DNA of 36,986 nt from a virus (IMGVR_UViG_3300024946_000003:1-36986), one strand, 5' to 3'. Positions 23,810 to 32,606 are shown, numbered from the stretch's first letter. Notes: generated from the sequence alone by a model not told the origin. Translations and numbers: made by a program.

Positions 23810-24793
23810 TTAAATGTTATCGCGGTAGCCAAGTGTTTCGGGATAAACAAACTCAACCACACCCAAGCGGCCAAAGTATGTTGTCAACTGGCGCAAGTCG
23901 CGGTATTCCAGCGGTGTACGTTGTAACGGCACCAATGGGAAACGCACTTTGTCGTCGTCAGGCGTGTAAGCAACCATGCGGTTTGTGTTGCTTGTGCCAC
24001 GATTAGTTAACCACTTAACCGGTTGAATATCAAGCGGTCTGCCGTTGATTGAGTTTGACAAGCTGTTTTGTTTCAAAAACTCAAGGATTGAGATATTGCC
24101 AGCGGTTGAAACCAGCTTGCTTACTAAGCGGCTGTAATTTACCGGGTCAATCAGCAATTTGCTTGGGCATACAGCGTAAGCTGAGGCTGTCCAAACTGAG
24201 TTAAGCAACTCGTTAACGTCTGCCAAGATTTGGTCAGCGGTAGCTGTGCCCCAGCCGCCGGTTGTTGCGTTGGCAACGTTTGTAACCAATGAGCTATTAA
24301 CCAAGCCAGTAAAGCCAAGCGCTGTGTCACCAATGTACACTTGCTCGTCAATATCCATTTGGTATTTTAATTGCATACCGCTGAATTTTTGCTGGTCAAC
24401 TGGACGGCCTAACTTCTGCGCACTTTCTAACTCCGGCAAAGTCCAGCCCAATTGCATTGCCCACAAAGGCAATGGGTTTGAAGTCTTGCCAATGTCCAGC
24501 GAAATGCCAGTAATAGCGTTGGCATCTTTGCCAACCCATGCCTTGCCTGAGCCTTGCACGCCCGGAGCGGCCGCAAAGCTTGAGTTTGTAAATGAGCTAA
24601 ACTCGTCGGCAATGCTTACGTCCTCGCGTAGCATAATGTCGCGCGACCAAGTAACGGTCGCAAGCGGCATGTGTAGCTTTTGGTCTAAGCGTTCAAGCTC
24701 GCCAATTAAGAAAACGCCAGCGCTATCAATAGTGCGAGCGTCAAAAGTCATAAGCGCGTCGCGTGTTGCGACACGAATTAAATTGCGTTTCAT
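23810..24793 (-). CDS. major capsid protein (DUF2184)
   Basis: 327 residues. The opening with DALMTFDARTIDSAGVFLIGELERLD and TVTWSRDIMLREDVSIADEFSS, and the C-terminal RTPLEYRDLRQLTTYFGRLGVVEFVYPET (given in parts), follow the DUF2184 pattern. This capsid protein is used by a group of small myoviruses together with DUF2213 and a cement protein. Size and order fit. AAGGGG precedes the start. Confidence 0.9.
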   Translation of the reverse strand: MKRNLIRVATRDALMTFDARTIDSAGVFLIGELERLDQKLHMPLATVTWSRDIMLREDVSIADEFSSFTNSSFAAAPGVQGSGKAWVGKDANAITGISLDIGKTSNPLPLWAMQLGWTLPELESAQKLGRPVDQQKFSGMQLKYQMDIDEQVYIGDTALGFTGLVNSSLVTNVANATTGGWGTATADQILADVNELLNSVWTASAYAVCPSKLLIDPVNYSRLVSKLVSTAGNISILEFLKQNSLSNSINGRPLDIQPVKWLTNRGTSNTNRMVAYTPDDDKVRFPLVPLQRTPLEYRDLRQLTTYFGRLGVVEFVYPETLGYRDNI

Positions 24794-24806
24794 GTTCTAC
24801 CCCTTA

Positions 24807-25298
24807 TTAAATGTTGTAAGCAATTTCAACGTTGCCGTTAGCGTCTGCGGCACCTGCGAAAGTTGCGCCAGCAATGGCAATTGTGTTAACGCCGTCAGCC
24901 GCCGCCTCAAAACCGCCAATAGGCTTGCCTGCCGCCGCCGCCGCAATACGCACATAAACTGCGCCGCCCACCGCCGGGGTGCCTGCGTTGTTTTTAACGT
25001 TGATATAGCCTGAGCGTAAAACGTCAGCCAAGCCCGTTTTTGGTGGCACTGAGGTGCCCAGCGGGTCGCTTGCGTTTGTGCCCGTAATTGGATAAGGGCG
25101 CACTAAAATGCCGTAAGCGTCGGCGGCTGTTTCTGCGCCTGCAAACGGCACAAACTTGCCGGATGCAATCTTGCCAAATAAGCCAAATGCTGAAAAAGGC
25201 AAAGAGGCGTTTAAAACTTGTGCCTCAATCTTTGCTTGTGATTGGCGAGTTACGTCGCCGGGGATGCCAAAAGGCATACGAGTTAAAAAAGCTACCAT
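24807..25298 (-). CDS. capsid cement / decoration protein (Gp24-like)
   Basis: 163 residues with MPFGIPGDVTRQSQAKIEAQ near the N-terminus, then SAFGLFGKIASGKFVPF, and a beta-rich Gly/Ala-rich second half ending ANGNVEIAYNI. This matches the structural cement proteins encoded next to DUF2184 capsid genes. It should bind the outer capsid surface. AAAGGA precedes the start. Confidence 0.78.
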   Translation of the reverse strand: MVAFLTRMPFGIPGDVTRQSQAKIEAQVLNASLPFSAFGLFGKIASGKFVPFAGAETAADAYGILVRPYPITGTNASDPLGTSVPPKTGLADVLRSGYINVKNNAGTPAVGGAVYVRIAAAAAGKPIGGFEAAADGVNTIAIAGATFAGAADANGNVEIAYNI

Positions 25299-25315
25299 GG
25301 TAATTTTCCTTTATG

Positions 25316-26059
25316 TTAGCGGCCGGTTTGCTTGGCCCAATGTTCCCGATTACGGGCGTTAATATCGGCTGGGCTTGTCGCTTTACCGAAATCCGTTGTT
25401 TTCGCGGCGCTCATGCGCATGCCGCGATTGTTGTTGCTTGCTCGCATCAACTCAGCCGCGCCAGTAAACACCGCGCTTAATGCGTCGCCGGTTAAAGTTT
25501 TAATTTCGCGCTTCATCAAAAACGGCTCGATTGCCTTTTTGCCGTCAGCGGTTGCGTATGCTGTGCTTAAAGCCTTGCGTTGCAATGTTGCAATCGTTTT
25601 GCTTGAGCCTTTGGCGTCGCCTGTTGGCACTTGAATGCCCGGTGCTAAAATCTCAGCGCGTGCAATTACTGCTTTTAAGCTGTCGCCTGTCAGCACTTCG
25701 CCCTTAGCCTCTTTGTTAGTTTCCGCGGGTTCAGCCTCAAGCACGTCGTCGCCGGTTTTAACCTCGTCTTCGTCCTCCGGCTCGTCGCCATCAGCGTCAA
25801 GGCTAGTTTCGTGCTCAGCCTCCTCCATTGGAACTAACTTGGCCAACACCGCCTCAATACGTGCTAAGCGCTCGCCAATGTCGTTCTCGTCTGTGGTTTT
25901 TTCCTCAGCCTCAAGCTCTGATTTTCCGGCCGGCACTTGGCTTTCCATTTCGTCCTCGTCGCCGGTTTCTTTTTCCAGTTTCTCAGCCTCAACCTCGCTG
26001 TCTAAAAACTTTTTGAGCTTGTCAATAAAGCTCAACTTTCCTTTTGGTTTCTGTTTCAT
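25316..26059 (-). CDS. nested in-frame scaffold protein
   Basis: An ATG at 26059 inside the DUF2213 gene is preceded by AAGGA at 7 nt spacing, better than the Shine-Dalgarno of the full-length start. It would give a 247-residue acidic, helical protein identical to the C-terminal part (MKQKPKGKLSFIDKLKK...). Nested protease/scaffold pairs (lambda C/Nu3 type) are well known. That this one is used is inferred from the ribosome-binding site and composition. Confidence 0.6.
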   Translation of the reverse strand: MKQKPKGKLSFIDKLKKFLDSEVEAEKLEKETGDEDEMESQVPAGKSELEAEEKTTDENDIGERLARIEAVLAKLVPMEEAEHETSLDADGDEPEDEDEVKTGDDVLEAEPAETNKEAKGEVLTGDSLKAVIARAEILAPGIQVPTGDAKGSSKTIATLQRKALSTAYATADGKKAIEPFLMKREIKTLTGDALSAVFTGAAELMRASNNNRGMRMSAAKTTDFGKATSPADINARNREHWAKQTGR

Positions 26060-26617
26060 GTCTAAATCCTTATCTTGAATTGAACAACGCGGGCCAGCGC
26101 GGCCACGCTCTACAAGCGCCACATGATTGCCAATGATGTTCAGTTGGCGCCCTTTGCCGGGTGCCGTTTGCTCATAATCAGCCTCATAGCCGCACGAAAC
26201 CTCTCGAAGCCCCGCGCGTACTGCCTCAATCGCTTGCTGGTCGGTTACTAACAAATCAGCAAGCAAAAGGTCGTCCTCAATACCGGCGCCGCGGCGCACG
26301 TTTTGAGTTACCCCAACGGCTAACTCTTTCCAGTTTTCCGGGTTAACGAAAGTGTCGGGGTGGTCAATCGTTACCGGCTTGCCCTCAAAGCTCGCCAGCG
26401 TTTCATCTTTAAATACTTCATCAGGGGCGCGCTCAATCTGCAAAAGACCATCAGCGTCGCCCTCTAGCGGGATTTCTTTGTCGCTATACATTTGATTGCC
26501 AATGCGAGCAATGGGCACGCTCTCGCATAGCAAAAAGCCCTCAGGCGTCATGCTTTGCTTGGGGCCTAGTTGCTCAACCGTCAAAAATCCCATGCGGTCG
26601 TTTGTTTTGGTTTTCAT
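25316..26617 (-). CDS. DUF2213 prohead protease with scaffold-like C-terminus
   Basis: 433 residues from the ATG at 26617; an in-frame TTG at 26629 is less likely. The N-terminal 180 residues carry the DUF2213 pattern: FEGKPVTIDHPDTFVNPENW, then LREVSCGYEADYEQ and GNHVALVERGRAG. This includes His and Ser residues of the likely protease. The second half is acidic and coiled (KLKKFLDSEVEAEKLEKETG, repeated Glu/Asp runs) as in scaffolds. A well-formed internal start produces the C-terminal part alone. The family is regarded as a prohead maturation protease. Confidence 0.85.
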   Translation of the reverse strand: MKTKTNDRMGFLTVEQLGPKQSMTPEGFLLCESVPIARIGNQMYSDKEIPLEGDADGLLQIERAPDEVFKDETLASFEGKPVTIDHPDTFVNPENWKELAVGVTQNVRRGAGIEDDLLLADLLVTDQQAIEAVRAGLREVSCGYEADYEQTAPGKGRQLNIIGNHVALVERGRAGPRCSIQDKDLDMKQKPKGKLSFIDKLKKFLDSEVEAEKLEKETGDEDEMESQVPAGKSELEAEEKTTDENDIGERLARIEAVLAKLVPMEEAEHETSLDADGDEPEDEDEVKTGDDVLEAEPAETNKEAKGEVLTGDSLKAVIARAEILAPGIQVPTGDAKGSSKTIATLQRKALSTAYATADGKKAIEPFLMKREIKTLTGDALSAVFTGAAELMRASNNNRGMRMSAAKTTDFGKATSPADINARNREHWAKQTGR

Positions 26618-26628
26618 GGTCTTGTCCA

Positions 26629-26652
26629 ATAAAAAACCCGCCGGAGCGGGTT
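26629..26652 (-). terminator. intrinsic terminator before the DUF2213 gene
   Basis: Minus-strand AACCCGC, loop TCCG, GCGGGTT followed by TTTTATT. It lies between the gp7/F-like gene and the protease-scaffold gene, about 12 bp before the protease ATG. Confidence 0.88.
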
Positions 26653-26675
26653 GTGTGTGTTGCGTCGTGCATGTG

Positions 26676-27395
26676 TTAATCAGGCAATAAAACTTGCGCC
26701 CAGCAACGGCAATTTGGGAAACAACCAGCGTGTCCGGTCATGCCGTCAAGCGTTGGCGGGTCGCTCCATTTCACAATCTTGCCTTGCATTTCTTTGTGAC
26801 TTTGGCGCACGTCGCCGTCGCGGCTGGTCTGCCAAATATAGCCGTCACTGCCAACGTGCTTGGCCCTCGCCTCGGTCAATACTGAGCCAGTGCGGGCAAC
26901 CTCAGTGCGTGCAATCAACATAGCCTTGCTTTTACTGACTTCGCCACTCCGCAAAATCTCTTTAGCGATTTGGTTTGCGCGGGTGCTGTCCTCCAACCCT
27001 TTGAGCGTCAAATCATGAACGCGCTGTGCGGCGTCAATTGGCATGCTTTTAATGAGCGTCACTTGCTCGCTTAATAGTGCTCGCATAACCTCGCCAGCCG
27101 GGGCCAGCATAATGTCGCGCATAAGCCCCTTGCTTATTTCGCCGCCAAGCGCACGCCATGCGTTTATATCGCGCGCGTTTACTTCGGTTAGCATGTCAGT
27201 TGCAACCTTGGTCGCCCATGGCGTTAGCGCCTCACCGTAGCGCCTCAGCATGTCGTTTAACGTGCTGGCCTCGTTTAAGTCTTTTGGCTGGTAGCCGGTA
27301 ATAATTTGGCCAATTTGCTTGGCAAGTCGGCTAAGTTGCTGGGCGTATATCCTCTCGGCTCGCCTCGCTTGTACCGGGTTTCGGGTTTGTTTCAT
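26676..27395 (-). CDS. head morphogenesis protein (SPP1 gp7 / Mu F-like)
   Basis: 239 residues. The C-terminal half holds the Mu F/gp7 signature: SKAMLIARTEVARTGSVL, then the TSRDGDVRQSHKEMQGKIV box and GHAGCFPNCRCWAQVLLPD at the end. The start lies 65 nt inside the portal gene. These minor head proteins sit next to the portal and are packaged in small copy number. A terminator follows directly. Confidence 0.88.
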   Translation of the reverse strand: MKQTRNPVQARRAERIYAQQLSRLAKQIGQIITGYQPKDLNEASTLNDMLRRYGEALTPWATKVATDMLTEVNARDINAWRALGGEISKGLMRDIMLAPAGEVMRALLSEQVTLIKSMPIDAAQRVHDLTLKGLEDSTRANQIAKEILRSGEVSKSKAMLIARTEVARTGSVLTEARAKHVGSDGYIWQTSRDGDVRQSHKEMQGKIVKWSDPPTLDGMTGHAGCFPNCRCWAQVLLPD

Positions 27396-28785
27396 TATCT
27401 AAGTCCTCGCCCTCATTACCTACCTCGTTAAAGTCGGGCGGCGGCTCATTCTCAGCCTCTTTAATGTCCTCGTCGGTAATGTTGCTAAACACGCCTGTTA
27501 CTGCGCTGGATTGTCGCAACTCTTTAAGCGCTGTGTGTCTGTCAATTAAGCCGCTGTCGCTGGCCTTAGTTACCGCGTCAGTTACCGAGTTGGCAATCGT
27601 TGCTTTTTCCGTATCGCTCACTTGCCACAACGGATTAAACTCAATCGCCATGTTGGCTGGTGGTGCCTCGCCAAATGTTGATCTGTAAAGCACGTTGTAA
27701 ATGGTTTCGACGGCTGAGCGCAATTTACGCTCTTGTTGTTGCTTAATGCTGTCGTAGTAATTGCGCAAGTCGCTTTCACCGGTAGCATTTAAGCCGGCAG
27801 GGCTTTGTCCAAACAAGCGCACAAGCGGAATATCAATTGCGCCGCTTAGTTGCTGTCCAAACTGTAAAAGCACGTCGTTTAATCCAGCAAAGCTATAACT
27901 GTGCGTCTCAAAGGTGTCCTCGGCGTCCATAAGGGTCATGCCCTCATTAGTTTGGAATTGCCGGATTGCATCAATTTGAGCAATCAGACCATCAAACGCC
28001 TTGCCACCCGCGCCGATAATTTGGCGTAAGCCTTTCACTTTGTAAGTGCGTAAGTGCGCTTTGTAAACTAATTGCGCCGCGCCCTCTGTGGTGCTGTCAA
28101 ATGCAACCAGCCTATCCCATAAGCGCTCAAGCACTGATTGGCCCCACCCGTTCTCAGCAATGCGTTGCCAGTACGGTAACTCTACCCCGTCAAGGCGCAA
28201 CACTCGGCTGTAATGTATGTTTTGATTAACTAGCGCCTGAGCGTCAGCCAGTATTTTGTAATACTTAGGCTTGCCCAAGTCCGGGCCGTAATCTGTCACC
28301 AAGTCCTCAAGGGTTGGTTGAATCATCCAGCGGTCAAGGACTAGCAAGCCCTTGAATTGGTCTTTTTGTATCGTGTCTTTGCGTAGCGGTGTGCTAGGGT
28401 TTTGGCCGTCAATCAGCATAACCGCAATGGCGCCGCCGTAAAGGCGCGACCATTTAGTTGTGTCGTTAATGGCATCCCATATTTTTAGCTTGCCGGCGGC
28501 TTTTTCCAATTGCTCCAACTTGTCCGGCTCAATGTCGCACTTGACGTTAACCCCCTCGCGCGTCATGTCGTCCGCAAAAGCGTCAACGCTCTTGCCCGCA
28601 ATCCAGCTTGAGCGGTAAGCAAATTCAAGTTGAATGCGGTTGCGGCTGATCGGTGAAAAGCCGTAATTACTGCCGTCGTTTTGACTGCCTGCACCCAAAC
28701 CCACCCGCGCAAGCAGATTTTGAAAACTATCGGCAACCTTAGCCGCAATAGTTTTGCCGCCTGCGTCGTTTGTTTGAGTGCTCAT
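27331..28785 (-). CDS. portal protein (DUF1073 family)
   Basis: 484 residues. The pattern EFAYRSSWIAGKSVDAFADDMTREG, WSRLYGGAIAVMLIDGQNP, LRLDGVELPYWQR and RLFGQSPAGLNATGESDLRNYYD (each shortened here) is that of DUF1073 portals. The C-terminal 60 residues are acidic and Pro-rich. It forms the ring through which DNA is packaged. AAGGA is 7 nt before the start. Confidence 0.9.
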   Translation of the reverse strand: MSTQTNDAGGKTIAAKVADSFQNLLARVGLGAGSQNDGSNYGFSPISRNRIQLEFAYRSSWIAGKSVDAFADDMTREGVNVKCDIEPDKLEQLEKAAGKLKIWDAINDTTKWSRLYGGAIAVMLIDGQNPSTPLRKDTIQKDQFKGLLVLDRWMIQPTLEDLVTDYGPDLGKPKYYKILADAQALVNQNIHYSRVLRLDGVELPYWQRIAENGWGQSVLERLWDRLVAFDSTTEGAAQLVYKAHLRTYKVKGLRQIIGAGGKAFDGLIAQIDAIRQFQTNEGMTLMDAEDTFETHSYSFAGLNDVLLQFGQQLSGAIDIPLVRLFGQSPAGLNATGESDLRNYYDSIKQQQERKLRSAVETIYNVLYRSTFGEAPPANMAIEFNPLWQVSDTEKATIANSVTDAVTKASDSGLIDRHTALKELRQSSAVTGVFSNITDEDIKEAENEPPPDFNEVGNEGEDLDNETNPKPGTSEASREDIRPAT

Positions 28786-28803
28786 TTAACAATCCTTGTT
28801 TAT

Positions 28804-28995
28804 TTACTTTTTAAGCTTTTCTTTCAGCGCTCTAACTTCGTTTAAGGCTGATTGCATTAACTCTGCCCGGCTCATATCCTCGTCAAACGCTCCCGTTGCA
28901 ATAAGAGTTTCGTCCTCCCCGCGGGTAGGGTTGTAAAACTCCTCGTCGCTGACTTCCGGCGCTCTAAAGTTTGGATTTTTAGGAATTGGTAACAT
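28804..28995 (-). CDS. unknown 63-residue protein before the portal gene
   Basis: Starts in a TAATG overlap with the upstream metallopeptidase-domain gene. Acidic N-terminus (PEVSDEEFYNPTRGEDE) and a helical, basic C-terminus (LNEVRALKEKLKK). It has no recognisable domain. Small genes of this kind are often found between terminase and portal; a packaging accessory role is only a guess. Confidence 0.55.
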   Translation of the reverse strand: MLPIPKNPNFRAPEVSDEEFYNPTRGEDETLIATGAFDEDMSRAELMQSALNEVRALKEKLKK

Positions 28996-30530
28996 TATTT
29001 AATTTTCTCAAAAAGCCAGTCAACATGCGCCTCCAACTGTGCTGGCAACGTACCGCGCTTATAATCCGGGTCTGTCACCATTGCGGCCAATTCCGCATCA
29101 AGCTCATTTATGTTGGTTGTTGCATACTCGCTTATGTTCTGCCTTATCCAATCCCGGCGTTTGCTCCGGTCGGGTAAAGCTTCGTCCATTACCTTAGCCA
29201 AGCGGTCGGTTGATCTGACGTTTTCACGCAAGCCCAGCGCGTGAGCTAATTCGTGCACAATAGTTGCTCTCGTTTGGTCTTTTGCTGAGGAGGAAACCGA
29301 CCAACGTCCTTGTCCGGCGGCAATTCGTGCCTCATGGCGGTTGGATTGCTCCTCATTAAATGAGCCGCGCTTTGTCGGGCTTATAGAAAAATAGCCGTCA
29401 TTGCCTTGGCCCATCATGCCGCCACCCCATGCGTGCCCATTAGCCGCGCCGGTTGAGCCTGCAACAAGTTGCACGTTTGCCTTGCTTAATGCCTTTTTAA
29501 CATCAAACCCGGAGGCTTGCAGTGTTGCCATTGCGTTATCAACGTGCGTTATCATTTCGCGCATTGCCTTTGCTGAGGCTGTCTTTTGTGTAATGTCAAT
29601 TGAGGTGTGCCCGCGTAGCCTATGGCCGGGGTCTTTACTCTCAATTTGTTGCAGGCGGTTATATTCCTGCAAGCGGCTTTTTAATTCCTCCGGCGGTAAA
29701 TTTCTGCCGCGGACTATTTCTTGCCGGTAATATTCTTTTGCTTTGCCTTGCTTTACGCCGTTAGAAAATCCAAGCCCCCAACTTTCGCTCAGCTTAGCGT
29801 GTACGCTTTCGGGCGTGTCGTCAGCAAATGAGCGCCCGGCTGGCGCCTCTTTTTTCTTACGTGGCTGGCCTTTTTTGGCCTCTTTTTCAAGCTTAGCAAT
29901 TTGTTTTTTATGTGCGTGGTATGCAATAGCGTGCTGAGTTAACTCTTTCGGCCTTGCCGCTTTCCAAGCATTCCAAGCGTTATATGCCGCAAGGTGAGCA
30001 ACCATTGCCGCCTTTTCGTCCTCAAGCGTCTTTGCGTTTTCCGTTAACTCATTGGCTTTTTTGGATAACTCAATTTTTTTGGCTCGCTCAAATTCGTAAC
30101 TTTCTTTTGAGCCTCTAGCGTAAGGGTTGACGTCGCTTGGTGCCGGTGCGGCCGTTGGTGTTACTGTCGGCGCCGTTGGTGCGGGTGCCGGGGCCGGGGT
30201 TGGTGCCGCGGCAGGCTTTGGCGCTGTCGCGGGTGCGGTTGCGCCGGTGCCTGCTGAGGTGTTTGTTTTTTGCTCCGGCTTTGCAGGCCCCAACCATATT
30301 GCAGGGGCGTGCTGGCCCTCGGTGCCGCGCTTTTCCGGGCTCTTGCTCTTAGGGCTTACAACTTTGCCGTTGAGCTTGCCACCCGCGCCGCCGATAATCT
30401 GGCCAGCGCCGTTGATCAGTGCCGGGGTGCCCTTGCCGTTGCCTTTACCATTTGGGTGTAATGTAATCCAGTGCTCGGCGTCTTTAAATCCTACGTCGCC
30501 AACAACGCGCTTATACATTAACTTGCTCAT
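28995..30530 (-). CDS. phage protein with C-terminal HExxH zincin domain
   Basis: 511 residues. The N-terminal 60 residues (EHWITLHPNGKGNGKGTPAL, GGAGGKLNG) are a pattern seen at the front of phage head-associated proteins. Residues ~85-150 are an Ala/Pro/Thr-rich linker. A long helical, basic region follows, then a C-terminal zinc-peptidase motif TIVHELAHALG (His426, Glu427, His430) with Glu476 or Glu480 in NINELDAELAAM as the likely third ligand. Gluzincin-like domains in structural proteins may be injected into the host or act during maturation; no substrate can be named. It sits between terL and portal. Confidence 0.75.
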   Translation of the reverse strand: MSKLMYKRVVGDVGFKDAEHWITLHPNGKGNGKGTPALINGAGQIIGGAGGKLNGKVVSPKSKSPEKRGTEGQHAPAIWLGPAKPEQKTNTSAGTGATAPATAPKPAAAPTPAPAPAPTAPTVTPTAAPAPSDVNPYARGSKESYEFERAKKIELSKKANELTENAKTLEDEKAAMVAHLAAYNAWNAWKAARPKELTQHAIAYHAHKKQIAKLEKEAKKGQPRKKKEAPAGRSFADDTPESVHAKLSESWGLGFSNGVKQGKAKEYYRQEIVRGRNLPPEELKSRLQEYNRLQQIESKDPGHRLRGHTSIDITQKTASAKAMREMITHVDNAMATLQASGFDVKKALSKANVQLVAGSTGAANGHAWGGGMMGQGNDGYFSISPTKRGSFNEEQSNRHEARIAAGQGRWSVSSSAKDQTRATIVHELAHALGLRENVRSTDRLAKVMDEALPDRSKRRDWIRQNISEYATTNINELDAELAAMVTDPDYKRGTLPAQLEAHVDWLFEKIK

Positions 30531-30539
30531 TAAAAATTC

Positions 30540-32006
30540 CTAATCGGTCATTCGTGCCCATGTGTCCAATATGTTGCCCGTGGCCACCATGTCGTTAATT
30601 GCGTCAACCATCGGGTCAATTTGGTCGTCGTGTTCGTGGCTGTCGGTTGGCGTAAAAGCCTCGCACTCGCCCACAAACTCGCTAACCCAAGCCGCATCAT
30701 CCGGGAGGTAAACGCGGCCGCTTTCAATGTAGCCGGTTATGTCCATAACTCGCGTTAACTTATCTTTAACCCGCTCAATAGCTTCAACCGGGATTGCGCT
30801 AGTAACGCTCAGGTCTTGAATTAAGCCCGTGCCGCTGGCTTTGTCCTCAATGGCCATGACGCGCAAGGCGCCATATTCCACCGGGTCAACGGCTTGGTGT
30901 TTATTCCAAAAGTCCACAACGCGGCGCTTTAACTCCGGCGCCTCCCACTTGCCACGCATTTGATCAATCAAATATGCGTAACCGTCAGCACCTTTGCCCC
31001 AGCATTGCAAAACTGTAAAGTCGTTATGCTCTTTGGTCTTTTGCGCGGTATCTGCAAAAATCTTGCGATAAGTCAAATGCGGCAATACGCGGTAACGCTT
31101 AAACCATGCGCCCTTGATAATGCCACCGCCGAGCGGTGCGGGTCGTTGCTGGTATTGCCCAGCGTAAACGTAACTGTTTTTGCCACGCATGACGGCCAGC
31201 ATGTCGGCCGTGTGTTTTGCAGGCCATAGCGGCTCGCCAATCGCGCGCCCCAGCGGGTCGTCTGTGCTGTCGCACTCAGCCGGCAAAATAACGGTTTCCC
31301 ATTTCTCGCCGTTGCCGCCTTTAATCAACCAACCGGCCAAATCGCTTTCATGCAATCGTTGCATGATCAGAATTATTGGCGTGTTGGTCGGGTCGTTTTT
31401 TCTGCTCTCAAGTGTATTGGTAAACCAATCAAGCACGTTTTGCCGCATTACTTGGCTGGTCGCCTCGTCCGGTTTGTGCGGGTCATCAATGATGATTGCG
31501 CCACCAAAGCCTTTGCGGTGCTTGCCAGCGCCGTAGCCGGTAATCGTGCCGCCTGCACCCGCGGCATACACAATGCCGTTTGCGGTCGTGCGCCATTCGC
31601 CTTTTGCTGAGCTATCACTGCGTAAATTCGTGTCCGGAAATATTGCCTTATATTCCTCATGCTGGATTAGCTCACGGGCAACCCATGCGTTATTAGTCGC
31701 AAGGCCGCCGGCGTAGCTGGTCAAAATAAACTCGCTATCGGGCACCTTGCCCAAGCACCAAGCAATGAAGTTAAGCACCAACTCAGTTTTTGAGTAGCGC
31801 GGCGGTATGTTGATGATCAGGCGCTTGCAATCGCCGGTATAAACGCGCATGAGCGCATTGCAAACAAGCTCATGGTGCGGCGCCTTAATCCAAGCAAAGC
31901 CTTTGCGCTTGAGAAACATCCAGCGGCTAAAGTCGTATAAATCAGCCCTTGCATAACCTCGCGCGGCCAATATCTCGGCATCATTAAAACTTGTTTCTAA
32001 TGCCAT
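30540..32006 (-). CDS. terL: terminase large subunit
   Basis: 488 residues. The ATPase part has the variant Walker A PPRYSKTE (68-75), Walker B GGAIIIDDPHKP (Asp174, Asp175) and the coupling motif LIMQRLHESD (near 215-222). The nuclease part has KIFADTAQKTKEHNDF, AIEDKASGTG and HDDQIDPMVDAI with the metal-binding aspartates. It powers DNA packaging and cuts the concatemer. It overlaps terS by 23 nt with GAGG 9 nt before its ATG. Confidence 0.95.
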   Translation of the reverse strand: MALETSFNDAEILAARGYARADLYDFSRWMFLKRKGFAWIKAPHHELVCNALMRVYTGDCKRLIINIPPRYSKTELVLNFIAWCLGKVPDSEFILTSYAGGLATNNAWVARELIQHEEYKAIFPDTNLRSDSSAKGEWRTTANGIVYAAGAGGTITGYGAGKHRKGFGGAIIIDDPHKPDEATSQVMRQNVLDWFTNTLESRKNDPTNTPIILIMQRLHESDLAGWLIKGGNGEKWETVILPAECDSTDDPLGRAIGEPLWPAKHTADMLAVMRGKNSYVYAGQYQQRPAPLGGGIIKGAWFKRYRVLPHLTYRKIFADTAQKTKEHNDFTVLQCWGKGADGYAYLIDQMRGKWEAPELKRRVVDFWNKHQAVDPVEYGALRVMAIEDKASGTGLIQDLSVTSAIPVEAIERVKDKLTRVMDITGYIESGRVYLPDDAAWVSEFVGECEAFTPTDSHEHDDQIDPMVDAINDMVATGNILDTWARMTD

Positions 32007-32526
32007 TTTTTATGGCCTCGTCCAATTGCTCCGGGGTTACGATTGATTGCTGTATAGGGCCGCCGTTTGCCCCGGTAACTTCCTGCTGTATTTTGTCGCC
32101 GTATTTCTTAGGCAATAGTCTTGAGGCAACCCACTTGCGGCTGTCAATCCTAAGCTTTTGATGTTGCACAAAAGCGCTGTCCATTCTCGCGGCTCCTGCG
32201 TCGTCAACAACAAGCTCCGGCGGTTCGTCTGCAATCTCAACTATTTGGTCGGCGTAGTTTTCAGCCTGCAACTCTTTTGCGCGCGTGTATTGCTCAGTAA
32301 ATTCTTTGTCCTTGCTCAGCCATTCCCAAAACGTTTGGAAAGTTAAGCCAACGGTAATGCATGCCTTGCGCGCGCTCAGCCCGTCCTCAGCTATCAACCG
32401 GCAAAGCTCATTTTTAAGCACGTCGGTTTTAATCGTCGGCCTGCCAACTTTCCGCTTTTCTGTTGCTGGTTGTTTTGTTACTGTTTTTTTAATGCCGTCT
32501 TTTGACGGCTTTTTTACGGTCGTCAT
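31984..32526 (-). CDS. terS: terminase small subunit
   Basis: 180 residues. A basic N-terminus is followed by a helix-turn-helix region (LSARKACITVGLTFQTFWEWL) that should recognise the packaging site. Then comes an oligomerisation helix and a C-terminal part with RKWVASRLLPKKYGDKIQQE, typical of one terS family. It is the first gene of the late block and lies directly behind an intrinsic terminator and the structured region at 32607-32714. Confidence 0.9.
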   Translation of the reverse strand: MTTVKKPSKDGIKKTVTKQPATEKRKVGRPTIKTDVLKNELCRLIAEDGLSARKACITVGLTFQTFWEWLSKDKEFTEQYTRAKELQAENYADQIVEIADEPPELVVDDAGAARMDSAFVQHQKLRIDSRKWVASRLLPKKYGDKIQQEVTGANGGPIQQSIVTPEQLDEAIKNGIRNKF

Positions 32527-32537
32527 AATAAGCCTTT

Positions 32538-32563
32538 AAAAAAATCCCCAGCCGGAGCCGGGG
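32538..32563 (-). terminator. intrinsic terminator directly upstream of terS
   Basis: Minus-strand CCCCGGCTCCGGCTGGGG (stem of about 6-7 bp with a G-T pair) followed by ATTTTTTT. It ends about 12 bp before the terS ATG, so late transcription has to pass it. Its position resembles tR' of lambdoid phages. Confidence 0.85.
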
Positions 32564-32606
32564 TAAGAGGAGTGCATGTCAGGCGCTTACGCATCAACAA
32601 ATGCTA

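Noticed and set aside
25635-26078. 147-codon Ser-rich plus-strand frame opposite the scaffold region
   Set aside because: Shadow of Glu/Asp-rich codons on the minus strand; repeated Ser and no ribosome-binding site.
30127-30543. Long plus-strand Gly/Ala/Val frame opposite the metallopeptidase-domain gene
   Set aside because: Antisense shadow of the Ala/Pro linker codons; no start signal.
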